This document shows, in pieces, positions 17,555-25,630 of a stretch of 64,000 nt of DNA. The position numbers and the translations under genes are program-made. Source of the DNA: Thiopseudomonas sp. (GTDB lineage: Bacteria > Pseudomonadota > Gammaproteobacteria > Pseudomonadales > Pseudomonadaceae); the NCBI GenBank assembly GCA_023228985.1, contig JALOAC010000012.1:7056-71055 (forward strand), given 5' to 3'. The notes beneath the pieces were generated by a model, which was given only the letters and a program-made list of their open reading frames with translations, had not been told where the DNA came from and made no database searches. Numbering within the stretch: the first letter of the stretch is position 1; the number at the start of each line of letters is the position of its first letter.

Positions 17555-17663
17555 ACAACAGATATATGCTTATATATCAATGAGTTAAGAAGGAAGGGTA
17601 TTATTCAGATAGCGCAAGCGGCAGTTTTTTGCCACTTGCCGGAGCCTAAGCAGATTCAATCTT

Positions 17664-18104
17664 TTAAGCTTGGGTGACATAGGTAAGAATCTCGACTATC
17701 TGCTCTGTAGTCGTTGCCCAAGCCATGGCGGCGGCATCCACTTCTTTCAGCGGATGAATAATATCTGCCGCATGCAGGGTGACATAGGGCTTGTTTAAAG
17801 CAGCGCAGTAGCCTGCATCAAAGGCGGCATTCCATTGTTTATACTTATCACCAAAACGCACCACCACTAAATCAGCCTGCTCGATTAGGGTTTTCGTGCG
17901 TATGGCATTGACTTTGGCCGATTGGTGATCACGCCAAAATGGATTGTCTTGCGCACCTAGATAATCACCAGCCGCATCGCTTGCATCATGGTCAGTCACT
18001 GCAGAGGTAAATTTAATATCTAAGCCGCGTGCAGCCGCACCCTGCTTGATCTCATCACGCCAATCAGTATGGATTTCACCCGAGAGATACACTGTAAAAG
18101 TCAT
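17664..18104 (-). CDS. YtoQ-family protein (nucleoside deoxyribosyltransferase-like fold)
   Basis: A 146-residue cytoplasmic protein beginning MTFTVYLSGEIHTDWRDEIKQGA and containing FWRDHQSAKVNAIRTKTLIEQADLVVVRFGDKYKQWNAAFDAGYCAAL. The YLSGEI start, the ADLVVVRF strand and the DAGYCAAL helix match the YtoQ family, which has a Rossmann-like fold related to nucleoside 2-deoxyribosyltransferases. Its reaction is not established. It is a single gene between the flagellar operon and the pilS region. Confidence 0.85.
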   Translation of the reverse strand: MTFTVYLSGEIHTDWRDEIKQGAAARGLDIKFTSAVTDHDASDAAGDYLGAQDNPFWRDHQSAKVNAIRTKTLIEQADLVVVRFGDKYKQWNAAFDAGYCAALNKPYVTLHAADIIHPLKEVDAAAMAWATTTEQIVEILTYVTQA

Positions 18105-18270
18105 GTATTTTTCCTTACATTAATCCAGACAAGACGAAAATTTCATATGTCTGCTAAACTTTAACCTACTATAACTATACCTCACTTTAGCAAACCTTTG
18201 AAAACCGCCTACGCAGCACGCTGTACGCTTTCAGAGACCGCTTAAATACTTGCCTTAGCAGAGACTTACC

Positions 18271-18489
18271 ATGGGACTTTCACGTTTAGTTTTATTCTTA
18301 GTTCTTTTCACAGCGGGTTACTGGCTGTGGAAAAAATTTTCAAACCAAAAAAAAACAAAACAACCCGCCGCCACAGCCACGCACATGGTGCGCTGCAATC
18401 ATTGCGATCTGTATTTAGCGCAAGAGCAAGCCACACAAAAAAACGACCAGTGGTATTGCTGTGCAGACCATGCACGACAGGACAATTAG
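18271..18489 (+). CDS. Small PP0621-family membrane protein with Cys/His cluster
   Basis: 72 residues: one N-terminal membrane segment (LVLFLVLFTAGYWLWKKF), a lysine-rich linker, and a C-terminal zinc-ribbon-like cluster (RCNHCDLYLAQEQA...YCCADHARQ). Proteins of this PP0621 type commonly precede pilS in Pseudomonas, as here, where pilS starts 7 bases after the stop. Co-transcription with pilS-pilR is likely; the role is unknown. Confidence 0.85.
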   Translation: MGLSRLVLFLVLFTAGYWLWKKFSNQKKTKQPAATATHMVRCNHCDLYLAQEQATQKNDQWYCCADHARQDN

Positions 18490-18496
18490 CTAAACC

Positions 18497-20098
18497 ATGA
18501 ATAATGAACTGGCTTTATTGGGTACGGCTGGGCAGCGGGTATTGCGTCTTTACCATATTTACCGGCTTATTATTGGTTTGGCGCTGGTACTGATCATTTC
18601 CAGCAATCTTGAAAACCAGTTGCTCGACGTCACTCACCGCCAGTTCTTTTTATATGCCAGCTGGGCCTATTTAATTCTTAATATTGTTATCGCTATCGGC
18701 ATGCCTCGTGCTGAGCGGGTCGACGTGCTATTCGCCCTAGCCCTTGTTGATATAGTTCAGCTGTCTACGTTGTTTTATACCGCTGGCGGCCCACCCAGCG
18801 GAATCGGCAACCTGATCATAGTGGCCGTTGCGGTCGCCAATGTCCTGCTATACCGCCACCTGGGCATCCTGATTGCGGCGATGGGTGCCACGGGTATTAT
18901 TTACCTGACCTTTTATTTGAGTCTCACCAACGCCTCTGCCAGTAATATGTATATGCAGGCTGGCATACTAGGCACGCTCTGCTTTGCGGCGGCTTTCTTT
19001 GTTCAGTTCGCCAGTAAGCGCCTTAAAGCCAGTGAAGCTTTAGCTATAGAGCAAGCCTCTACCGTTGCTAACCTAGAAGCCTTAAATGCCTTGGTTATCG
19101 ATCGCATGCGTACCGGTATTCTTATCATCGACAACCAATACCGTATTTTGCAGGCAAACCAGTCTGCGCTACAGATGCTTAATAGCCGACAGCTACAAGG
19201 GGCTAGCCTTGCCATACATTTCCCGGCCTTAATCGACAGCTATCAAGCGTGGCGGCAAAATACGAGCATGCACCCAAGCTCCGTTCAATTCTCTGAAAGA
19301 ACACCACAGTTACAGCCCAATTTTGTGTTACTGCATAAAAATAACGACACCGAACAGCTGTTAATTTTCTTAGAAGACACCCGCCAGATTAATCAGCATG
19401 CACAGCACTTAAAACTGTTATCACTGGGCCGTTTAGCAGCAGCCATTTCCCATGAGATCCGTAACCCTCTAGGCGCAATCAGCCATGCGGCGCAACTATT
19501 AAACGAGTCTGAACAGTTAGATTCAGGGGACAAGCGTTTAGCGCAGATAATTCAAGATCAAACCAGGCGCATGAATTTGGTAGTGGAAAACGTGCTGCAG
19601 CTGTCCAAACAGCGCCAAGCCGAGCAACAAGTGCTTGATCTTAAATACTGGCTGCATCGTTTCGTCAGCAACTATCAAGAAAGTGCAACAGCGAATGAAG
19701 TACTACGCCTACTGGTTAAAGGCACGTCACTACAAACACGCATGGATCCGCATCAGCTTGATCAGGTGTTAGCCAACCTGATTCGCAACGCCATGCGCTA
19801 CACAAAAGAGGTGGCGGGCAAACGTTATGTGGATTTAATCCTGTACCGCCACCCAGACAGCAAGCTGCCCGTGCTGGAAATCCTGGACGAAGGGCCGGGC
19901 ATACCCGAGTCCGAACAACAAAGCATGTTTGAGCCTTTCTTTACCACCGACAGCAAGGGCACAGGCTTAGGTTTGTACATCTCACGTGAGTTATGCGAGG
20001 CTAACCAAGCACGACTCGACTACAGTCCTCGCGAAGGCACTGGCAGTTGCTTTAAAATAACTTTTGCCCACCCTAAATCCTATGGCCTCAGACAATGA
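18497..20098 (+). CDS. pilS: Sensor histidine kinase PilS of type IV pilus regulation
   Basis: 533 residues: about six membrane segments (residues 20-175), a PAS-like linker (about 190-290) and a kinase core. H-box AAAISHEIRNPLGAISHAA places the phospho-acceptor at H319; N-box LANLIRNAMRYT, DEGPGIP and TDSKGTGLGLYIS follow. In Pseudomonas the polytopic domain senses pilin in the inner membrane and PilS phosphorylates or dephosphorylates PilR; that is family knowledge. Its stop overlaps the pilR start by four bases. The pilin gene pilA is not in the window. Confidence 0.95.
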   Translation: MNNELALLGTAGQRVLRLYHIYRLIIGLALVLIISSNLENQLLDVTHRQFFLYASWAYLILNIVIAIGMPRAERVDVLFALALVDIVQLSTLFYTAGGPPSGIGNLIIVAVAVANVLLYRHLGILIAAMGATGIIYLTFYLSLTNASASNMYMQAGILGTLCFAAAFFVQFASKRLKASEALAIEQASTVANLEALNALVIDRMRTGILIIDNQYRILQANQSALQMLNSRQLQGASLAIHFPALIDSYQAWRQNTSMHPSSVQFSERTPQLQPNFVLLHKNNDTEQLLIFLEDTRQINQHAQHLKLLSLGRLAAAISHEIRNPLGAISHAAQLLNESEQLDSGDKRLAQIIQDQTRRMNLVVENVLQLSKQRQAEQQVLDLKYWLHRFVSNYQESATANEVLRLLVKGTSLQTRMDPHQLDQVLANLIRNAMRYTKEVAGKRYVDLILYRHPDSKLPVLEILDEGPGIPESEQQSMFEPFFTTDSKGTGLGLYISRELCEANQARLDYSPREGTGSCFKITFAHPKSYGLRQ

Positions 20099-21444
20099 GT
20101 ATAGCTACTGTTTTAATTGTTGATGACGAACCCGATATTCGTGAACTGCTTGAAATAACACTAAGCCGTATGGGTTTAAAAACTCGCAGCACCTGCGATT
20201 ACGCGCAAACCCTAGCCGTATTGCAACAACAAGCCTTTGATCTGTGCCTAACCGATATGCGCCTACCCGATGGCTCCGGCTTAGACATTATCGAGTATGT
20301 ACAACAACATCACAGCAGCATGCCCATTGCCATGATTACTGCCTATGGCTGTATCGAAACCGCGACCAAAGCGCTTAAAGCCGGCGCTTTTGACTACATC
20401 ACCAAGCCGGTGGATATTAATCGGCTGCGTGAACTGGTCAATAGCGCGCTTAAGCTCAATGCCAACCAAGAAAATGAAAACGAACCCGTTGAAAACGCCC
20501 TCTTAGGCAATTCAAGCCTGATGCAGCGCTTGCGCATGCAAATTGCCAAATTGGCACGCAGTCAAGCACCTGTATATATCAGCGGCGAGTCCGGCACAGG
20601 TAAAGAGCTTGTCGCCCGACAAATTCACCAGCTCGGCAGCCGTAGCGAACAGCCTTTTATCCCCGTTAACTGCGGCGCAATACCGAACGAGCTGATGGAA
20701 AGCGAGTTTTTCGGACACAAAAAAGGCAGCTTTAGCGGTGCCACAGACAACAAAATCGGTTTATTCCAAGCAGCACACGGCGGCACCTTGTTTTTAGACG
20801 AAGTTGCTGATTTACCCCTCAACATGCAAGTCAAACTGCTGCGCGCGTTACAGGAAAAATCCATCCGCCCCGTAGGTTGCCAGCAAGAGCAAGCCGTTGA
20901 TGTGCGCGTGCTGAGCGCCACCCATAAAGACTTAAACAAAGAAGTGGCCGCGGGTCGCTTTCGCCAAGACTTGTTTTACCGCCTTAACGTTATCGAGCTT
21001 AACGTGCCAGCTCTGCGCGAGCGCCCCGAAGACATTGCACTACTGAGCCAAGTGTTTTTACAACGTTTAAACCAAGACACCAACCATGTCGAGCTTAATC
21101 CGGCGGCACTGACCAAACTGCAAAGCTATCACTTCCCCGGCAATGTGCGCGAACTGGAGAACCTGCTGGAACGCGCCTACACCCTGTGCGAAAGCAATAT
21201 CATTGATAGTCATGACCTAAACCTAACCAGCGTCGGCATCACCCCACCAGCAGCAGCGACTGAACAATCCAGTCCTGCAACGGTTCACATTGATAACCTA
21301 GAGCACCACTTAGAAACCATAGAACGCAAAATAATTATGCAAGCTTTGGAAGAAACACGCTGGAACCGTACGGCAGCAGCTGAGCGTTTAGGTCTGAGTT
21401 TACGCTCTTTACGCTACCGCTTAAAAAAGTTGAGTATCGACTAA
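20095..21444 (+). CDS. pilR: Sigma-54-dependent response regulator PilR
   Basis: 449 residues: receiver domain with phospho-acceptor D54 (CLTDMRLPDGSG), AAA+ domain with Walker A GESGTGKELVARQIH, the sigma-54 contact loop in the variant form GSFSGA (usual GAFTGA), Walker B GTLFLDEVADLP, and a Fis-type HTH (NRTAAAERLGLSLRSLRYRL). It activates sigma-54 transcription of pilA and, in some species, flagellar genes. The four-base overlap with pilS indicates coupling. The Phe/Ser-for-Ala/Thr style change in the GAFTGA loop is tolerated in PilR proteins. Confidence 0.95.
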   Translation: MSIATVLIVDDEPDIRELLEITLSRMGLKTRSTCDYAQTLAVLQQQAFDLCLTDMRLPDGSGLDIIEYVQQHHSSMPIAMITAYGCIETATKALKAGAFDYITKPVDINRLRELVNSALKLNANQENENEPVENALLGNSSLMQRLRMQIAKLARSQAPVYISGESGTGKELVARQIHQLGSRSEQPFIPVNCGAIPNELMESEFFGHKKGSFSGATDNKIGLFQAAHGGTLFLDEVADLPLNMQVKLLRALQEKSIRPVGCQQEQAVDVRVLSATHKDLNKEVAAGRFRQDLFYRLNVIELNVPALRERPEDIALLSQVFLQRLNQDTNHVELNPAALTKLQSYHFPGNVRELENLLERAYTLCESNIIDSHDLNLTSVGITPPAAATEQSSPATVHIDNLEHHLETIERKIIMQALEETRWNRTAAAERLGLSLRSLRYRLKKLSID

Positions 21445-21464
21445 CAATCAAGCAGGTACAGACT

Positions 21465-21902
21465 ATGACGCAACATGACTTTCGCCAACAGCAACTCACG
21501 CCTAAGCGCACGCTGATTGAATGCCGCGCCGTGCACCCTGGACGCTATCAAGTCACTGGCACAGGAGATGCAATCAAAGTAGGCGATAGCCTGCTGGTCA
21601 GTCTTAAAGGCAGTCGTGAGCTCAGTATGCAGCTGCATATTGAACACATTGAATATTTAATTAACGCGCCCGAACAATGGACCGCCACAGCCAGCGGCCC
21701 TGTTTTTAACGAGTTCGCCATTCATCAATGGCAAGTTCAATGCGATGGCTGCGGCGTTTTGCTAGAGCTTGAATTTGCTGTGGATGCCAGTTTAGGGCAA
21801 GATGCTTTGCTACCGGCAGCAGAGGCGCGCCTGACTGAACTTGGCTGGCAAAACCGTGCTGGCCGGCACCTGTGCCGACATTGCCAATCAACAGAAGCCT
21901 AA
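21465..21902 (+). CDS. Hypothetical protein with two CxxC zinc-ribbon half-sites
   Basis: I do not recognise the family of this 145-residue protein. It has an N-terminal beta-rich part (IECRAVHPGRYQVTGTGDAIKVGDSLLVSL) and a C-terminal part where CDGCG (about residues 88-92) and CRHC (about 137-140) could form one zinc site. There is no signal peptide or membrane segment. It begins 20 bases after pilR and ends 2 bases before a lipoprotein gene, so it may be in the same transcript, without evidence for a pilus role. Confidence 0.75.
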   Translation: MTQHDFRQQQLTPKRTLIECRAVHPGRYQVTGTGDAIKVGDSLLVSLKGSRELSMQLHIEHIEYLINAPEQWTATASGPVFNEFAIHQWQVQCDGCGVLLELEFAVDASLGQDALLPAAEARLTELGWQNRAGRHLCRHCQSTEA

Positions 21903-21904
21903 TT

Positions 21905-22324
21905 ATGAAAAAACTTTGCCTTGCTATTGCCATGACTGCTGTTGCCAGCGGTTGCTCCAACTTACCCAGTTTCTCCACCCAGCTTGCTCAAGAACAACTC
22001 TATTATGTGGAATGGATTGGCGAGCGCCCCCTAATCGACAGCAGCCATTTATCCATCACCCTAGGAAAAAACATGCGTGCCCATGGTTTGGCCGGCTGTA
22101 ACAACTGGTTTGCCGAATACAAACTCACCGGCAAACAGCTACGCCTAGACAAGTTTGCCACCAGTCGCAAACTCTGCGCACCCGCTTTAATGGAGCAGGA
22201 ACAACGCTACCTTGAAGCCCTGAGTCAGGTGACACACTGGGATTTTTCCAAGCAAGGCCAACTGCAATTATGGCCAGAAAACGGTGCGCCAATTCGTTTA
22301 TGGCCAGACGCAGCGCCACAGTAA
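21905..22324 (+). CDS. META-domain lipoprotein (HslJ-like)
   Basis: 139 residues from ATG 21905. The N-terminus MKKLCLAIAMTAVASGCSN carries a lipobox (ASGC), so it is a lipoprotein. The remainder has the META-domain pattern: ITLGKNMRAHGLAGCNNWFAEYKLTGKQL, then KLCAPALMEQEQRYLEAL and a C-terminal GQLQLWPENG strand pair. HslJ-type META proteins are outer-membrane or periplasmic and linked to novobiocin tolerance and stress. It lies between the CxxC protein gene and apeB. Confidence 0.85.
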   Translation: MKKLCLAIAMTAVASGCSNLPSFSTQLAQEQLYYVEWIGERPLIDSSHLSITLGKNMRAHGLAGCNNWFAEYKLTGKQLRLDKFATSRKLCAPALMEQEQRYLEALSQVTHWDFSKQGQLQLWPENGAPIRLWPDAAPQ

Positions 22325-22357
22325 ATTCAACTCCTAGGGAACCGCACAGGACTAATC

Positions 22358-23638
22358 ATGCAATCCGCTTTATTTGATTTTATAACCCAGTCACCCACCC
22401 CGTTTCACGCCACACAAAACCTTGCCAGCGCGCTAGCTGCCGCGGGCTTTACTGAACTCGATGAGCGCGCCGTTTGGCAACTTGAGCCTGCCGGACAGTA
22501 TTTTGTCCGCCGTAACGACTCCTCCATTATTGCTTTTCGCTTAGGTCAGCGACCGCTCACCGAGCAAGGTCTGCGTGTGATTGGTGCACATACCGACAGC
22601 CCATGCTTGAAGGTTAAACCACAGCCGGAAATTAACAGCCAAGGCTATTGGCAGCTAGGCGTAGAAGTGTATGGCGGAGTGTTATTGCTGCCTTGGTTTG
22701 ATCGGGATTTATCCTTAGCGGGCCGCGTTACCTTCAGCCAAGACGGCCAGTTGCACAGCCGCCTGATTGATTTCAAAACCCCGATCGCTGTTATTCCTAG
22801 CCTAGCCATTCACCTCAACCGTGAAGCCAATAAAGGCTGGGAAGTGAACGCGCAAAAAGAATTGCCGCCGGTATTAACTCAGTTAAACACTAAAGAAGAA
22901 AAAGATTTCCGCGTTCTACTGGCTGCGCAGTTGCAGCGCGAACACGGTCTGCAGGATGCACAGATACTGGACTATGAACTGAGCTTTTATGACACCCAAG
23001 CACCGGCACATATTGGTTTAGAGCAAGAATTTATTGCCAGTGCGCGGCTCGATAACCTGCTGTCTTGCTTTGTTGGCCTGCAAGCGTTGCTGGCTGCTGA
23101 CCAGCAGTACGCTAGCGTATTGGTCTGTACTGATCACGAAGAGGTCGGCTCTAGCTCAGCCTGTGGCGCAGACGGTCCTTTCCTTGAACAAATATTACGT
23201 CGTTTATTGCCGCAAGAAGAAGACTTTAGCCGTTGCATTCAACGCTCGATGCTAGTGTCGGCGGATAACGCTCATGGCATTCACCCCAACTACGCTGACA
23301 AACACGACAGCAATCACGGCCCGCTGCTTAACCAAGGCCCGGTGATTAAGGTCAACAGCAATCAACGTTACGCCACTAACAGTGAAACGGCAGCGTTTTT
23401 CCGCCACCTGTGCCAACAACACAACGTGCCTGTACAAAGCTTTGTTACCCGTAGCGACATGGGCTGTGGCTCGACCATTGGCCCCATTACCGCCAGCAAG
23501 CTAGGCATCAACACCATTGATATCGGTGCAGCCACCTTTGCTATGCACTCCATTCGTGAACTGGCTGGAACTCAGGACGTGGCATATCTCACTAAAGCGC
23601 TGACTGCTTTTTATAGCAGCGCTGAGTTGCTCGGCTAG
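22358..23638 (+). CDS. apeB: M18-family aminopeptidase
   Basis: A 426-residue zinc aminopeptidase, normal length for ApeB. Metal and catalytic motifs are visible: IGAHTDSPCLKVKP (first zinc histidine/aspartate), CTDHEEVGSSSACGADGPF (catalytic and metal glutamates), SADNAHGIHPNYADKHDSNHGP, and the C-terminal IDIGAATFAMHSIRE. It removes N-terminal residues, with acidic preference in some homologues. RBS GGACT... precedes ATG 22358. The 3' side opens into a repeat-rich, gene-free stretch. Confidence 0.95.
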   Translation: MQSALFDFITQSPTPFHATQNLASALAAAGFTELDERAVWQLEPAGQYFVRRNDSSIIAFRLGQRPLTEQGLRVIGAHTDSPCLKVKPQPEINSQGYWQLGVEVYGGVLLLPWFDRDLSLAGRVTFSQDGQLHSRLIDFKTPIAVIPSLAIHLNREANKGWEVNAQKELPPVLTQLNTKEEKDFRVLLAAQLQREHGLQDAQILDYELSFYDTQAPAHIGLEQEFIASARLDNLLSCFVGLQALLAADQQYASVLVCTDHEEVGSSSACGADGPFLEQILRRLLPQEEDFSRCIQRSMLVSADNAHGIHPNYADKHDSNHGPLLNQGPVIKVNSNQRYATNSETAAFFRHLCQQHNVPVQSFVTRSDMGCGSTIGPITASKLGINTIDIGAATFAMHSIRELAGTQDVAYLTKALTAFYSSAELLG

Positions 23639-23686
23639 ACTTTATTTTTATTTTTTAAGGACACTCTGAATAAAAGCACAATTCAG

Positions 23687-23798
23687 TGTGGGACCTGACT
23701 TGTCAGGGAAACCAGAACCAAGCCATGGCACGGACTTGAAGCTTTGGGATTGGCTTTGACTTGGGTGCATTCCATTCCCCGACAAGTCGGGTCCCACA
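23687..23798. repeat. Inverted pair of REP palindromes (GTGGGACC type)
   Basis: Unit 1 (23687-23709) has head TGTGGGAC and stem CCTGAC-tt-GTCAGG. Unit 2 (23776-23798) is inverted, with stem CCCGAC-aa-GTCGGG and head GTCCCACA. The stems differ by a base pair changed on both arms, so pairing is kept. This is the layout of Pseudomonas REP pairs. Confidence 0.8.
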
Positions 23799-23874
23799 CG
23801 ACACTGTGCTTCTTTGCAGTTATTGCGCGCGTGGCTCTAACTCACCCAAAACCCTGAATAAACAGCACATTCTT

Positions 23875-23966
23875 GGTAGGAGTAGGCCATGCCTACGACA
23901 GCGGTGCGTCAGACGGCGCTGTGTTTGCAGGTGTAATCCGCTGTCGGATGCATGGCATCCTCGTAC
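23875..23966. repeat. Second inverted pair of REP-like palindromes
   Basis: Unit 23875-23902 has stem TAGGC-cat-GCCTA followed by CGACAGC. Unit 23940-23966 is inverted, starts GCTGTCGG and has stem GGATGC-cat-GCATCC. The heads and the GACAGC tail are shared while stems differ with pairing kept. Confidence 0.65.
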
Positions 23967-23982
23967 AGACGCAGCCAACTCT

Positions 23983-24008
23983 TGTTGGAACGCAACTTGT
24001 GTGTGATT
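23983..24008 (+). repeat. Degenerate REP-like palindrome
   Basis: TGTTGGAACGCAACTTG followed by TGTGTGATT resembles the REP unit at 63849-63871 (GTGGGAGCGCAAC...GCGCGA) with several substitutions that weaken the stem. Confidence 0.45.
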
Positions 24009-24100
24009 GAATCTAAGGCCAGCACAAGATCACCCACAAGGCACAATTCAGTGTGAGACCTGACTGCCTCGTTAACATTATTCAGCGCTTGCTTAACTAT

Positions 24101-24133
24101 AAAAAAACCCGGTTTAAATAACCGGGCTTTTTT
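24101..24133. terminator. Terminator of glyA, active on both strands
   Basis: CCCGGTT (24108-24114) pairs with AACCGGG (24120-24126). Seven A residues on the left give a T-run for glyA transcripts on the minus strand and CTTTTTT on the right serves the plus strand. Confidence 0.88.
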
Positions 24134-24152
24134 ATTGTCTTAGCGACTAGGC

Positions 24153-25406
24153 TTAGTCCACATACACAGGGTGCTTAGCACAGACCGCTTTAACTTTTTC
24201 GCGTACCGCATCGATGACAGACTCATCATCCATGTTATCGAGGATATCGCAAATCCAGCCAGCTAATTCACCGCACTCAGCTTCTTTGAAGCCACGGGTG
24301 GTCACTGCTGGTGTGCCAATGCGCAAACCGGAGGTAACAAAGGGCGAGCGTGGGTCATTGGGTACGGAGTTTTTGTTCACGGTAATAAACGCACGACCTA
24401 AGGCAGCATCCGCATCTTTACCGGTGATGTTTTGCTTAATGAGCGAGACCAGGAACAAGTGGTTGTAAGTACCGCCTGACACCACATCATAGCCACGATC
24501 GATAAATACCTGCGCCATTGTCTGCGCGTTTTTCAACACTTGCGTCTGGTAGGTTTTAAATTCTGGCTGCAGTGCTTCTTTAAAGCAGATGGCTTTACCC
24601 GCAATCACGTGCTCCAAAGGGCCACCCTGAGTACCTGGGAATACCGCCGAGTTAAGCTTCTTTTCGATTTCTTCGTTGGCGCGCGCCAAAATCAAACCAC
24701 CACGTGGGCCACGCAGGGTTTTGTGCGTAGTGGTGGTGACCACATCCGCATAAGGTACTGGGTTCGGGTAAATGCCTGCAGCAATCAAGCCCGCTACGTG
24801 CGCCATATCAACAAACAGATAAGCACCCACTTTGTCAGCGATTTCACGGAAGCAAGGGAAATCCAGCACCTGTGAATACGCCGAAAAACCAGCCACAATC
24901 ATTTTTGGCTTGTGTTCTACCGCTAAACGTTCAACCTCGTCGTAATCAATCAGACCTTGCTCATTGATTCCGTACTGAATGGCGTTATACAGCTTGCCGG
25001 AGGAGCTCACGCTCGCACCGTGGGTTAAGTGACCACCGTGCGCCAAGCTCATACCCAGGATAGTGTCGCCACCTTGCAAAAGCGCCAAGTACACTGCCGC
25101 GTTGGCTTGTGATCCGGCGTGCGGCTGCACGTTGGCATAGTCTGCGCCAAACAGCTCTTTAGCACGGTCCACAGCCATCTGCTCAACGATATCCACGTAC
25201 TCACAGCCACCGTAGTAGCGCTTACCGGGATAGCCTTCGGCATATTTGTTGGTTAACACAGAACCCTGCGCTTCCATCACCGCTGGGCTGGTGTAGTTTT
25301 CAGAAGCAATCAGCTCAATATGTTCTTCTTGACGCTGGGCTTCTTTCTCCATGGCATCAAAAAGTTCTGGGTCAAATTGGGCAATAGTTACTTTACGGCT
25401 AAACAT
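24153..25406 (-). CDS. glyA: Serine hydroxymethyltransferase
   Basis: Interconverts serine and glycine with tetrahydrofolate, the main source of one-carbon units. From ATG 25406 (GAGGA RBS) it has 417 residues, the usual length; a longer frame to 25454 adds 16 unconserved residues. Signatures: RQEEHIELIASENYTSPAVMEAQGS, KYAEGYPGKRYYGGCEYVD, VDMAHVAGLIAAG and the PLP lysine region VVTTTTHKTLRGPRGG. It stands alone with its own terminator. Confidence 0.97.
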   Translation of the reverse strand: MFSRKVTIAQFDPELFDAMEKEAQRQEEHIELIASENYTSPAVMEAQGSVLTNKYAEGYPGKRYYGGCEYVDIVEQMAVDRAKELFGADYANVQPHAGSQANAAVYLALLQGGDTILGMSLAHGGHLTHGASVSSSGKLYNAIQYGINEQGLIDYDEVERLAVEHKPKMIVAGFSAYSQVLDFPCFREIADKVGAYLFVDMAHVAGLIAAGIYPNPVPYADVVTTTTHKTLRGPRGGLILARANEEIEKKLNSAVFPGTQGGPLEHVIAGKAICFKEALQPEFKTYQTQVLKNAQTMAQVFIDRGYDVVSGGTYNHLFLVSLIKQNITGKDADAALGRAFITVNKNSVPNDPRSPFVTSGLRIGTPAVTTRGFKEAECGELAGWICDILDNMDDESVIDAVREKVKAVCAKHPVYVD

Positions 25407-25630
25407 AGCGGTCCTCAATGAATCACAGGGCAGTCGTTTGTACCACTGGTGCACAAATAAAATTGAAGATGAATTCTACCCGATTTGTCAGCACATGGCA
25501 CATGAAAGACAAACAAGTTAGTTATAAATTTATTTCACTCTGTCTGCTTAATCGCTAACTAGCTGTGGCAGAATCAAAGTGCTGACGCCTTTTCAGTCAT
25601 TTCTACGCACAATAATAAGAGGTACACCTC

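Larger units (their letters stand above)
23659..24092 (+). mobile_element. Decayed MITE-like element between apeB and glyA, carrying REP palindromes
   Basis: This gene-free 434-bp stretch is bordered by TTAA on both sides (23655-23658 and 24093-24096). Its left end GGACACTCTGAATAA and the complement of its right end GCAAGCGCTGAATAA share CTGAATAA and resemble the ends of the two better-preserved elements at 56707 and 58884. Inside are two direct copies of a 25-bp segment (23676-23700 and 24041-24065, one mismatch) and five REP-like palindromes. I read it as an old element of the same family that has gathered REPs. Confidence 0.6.
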
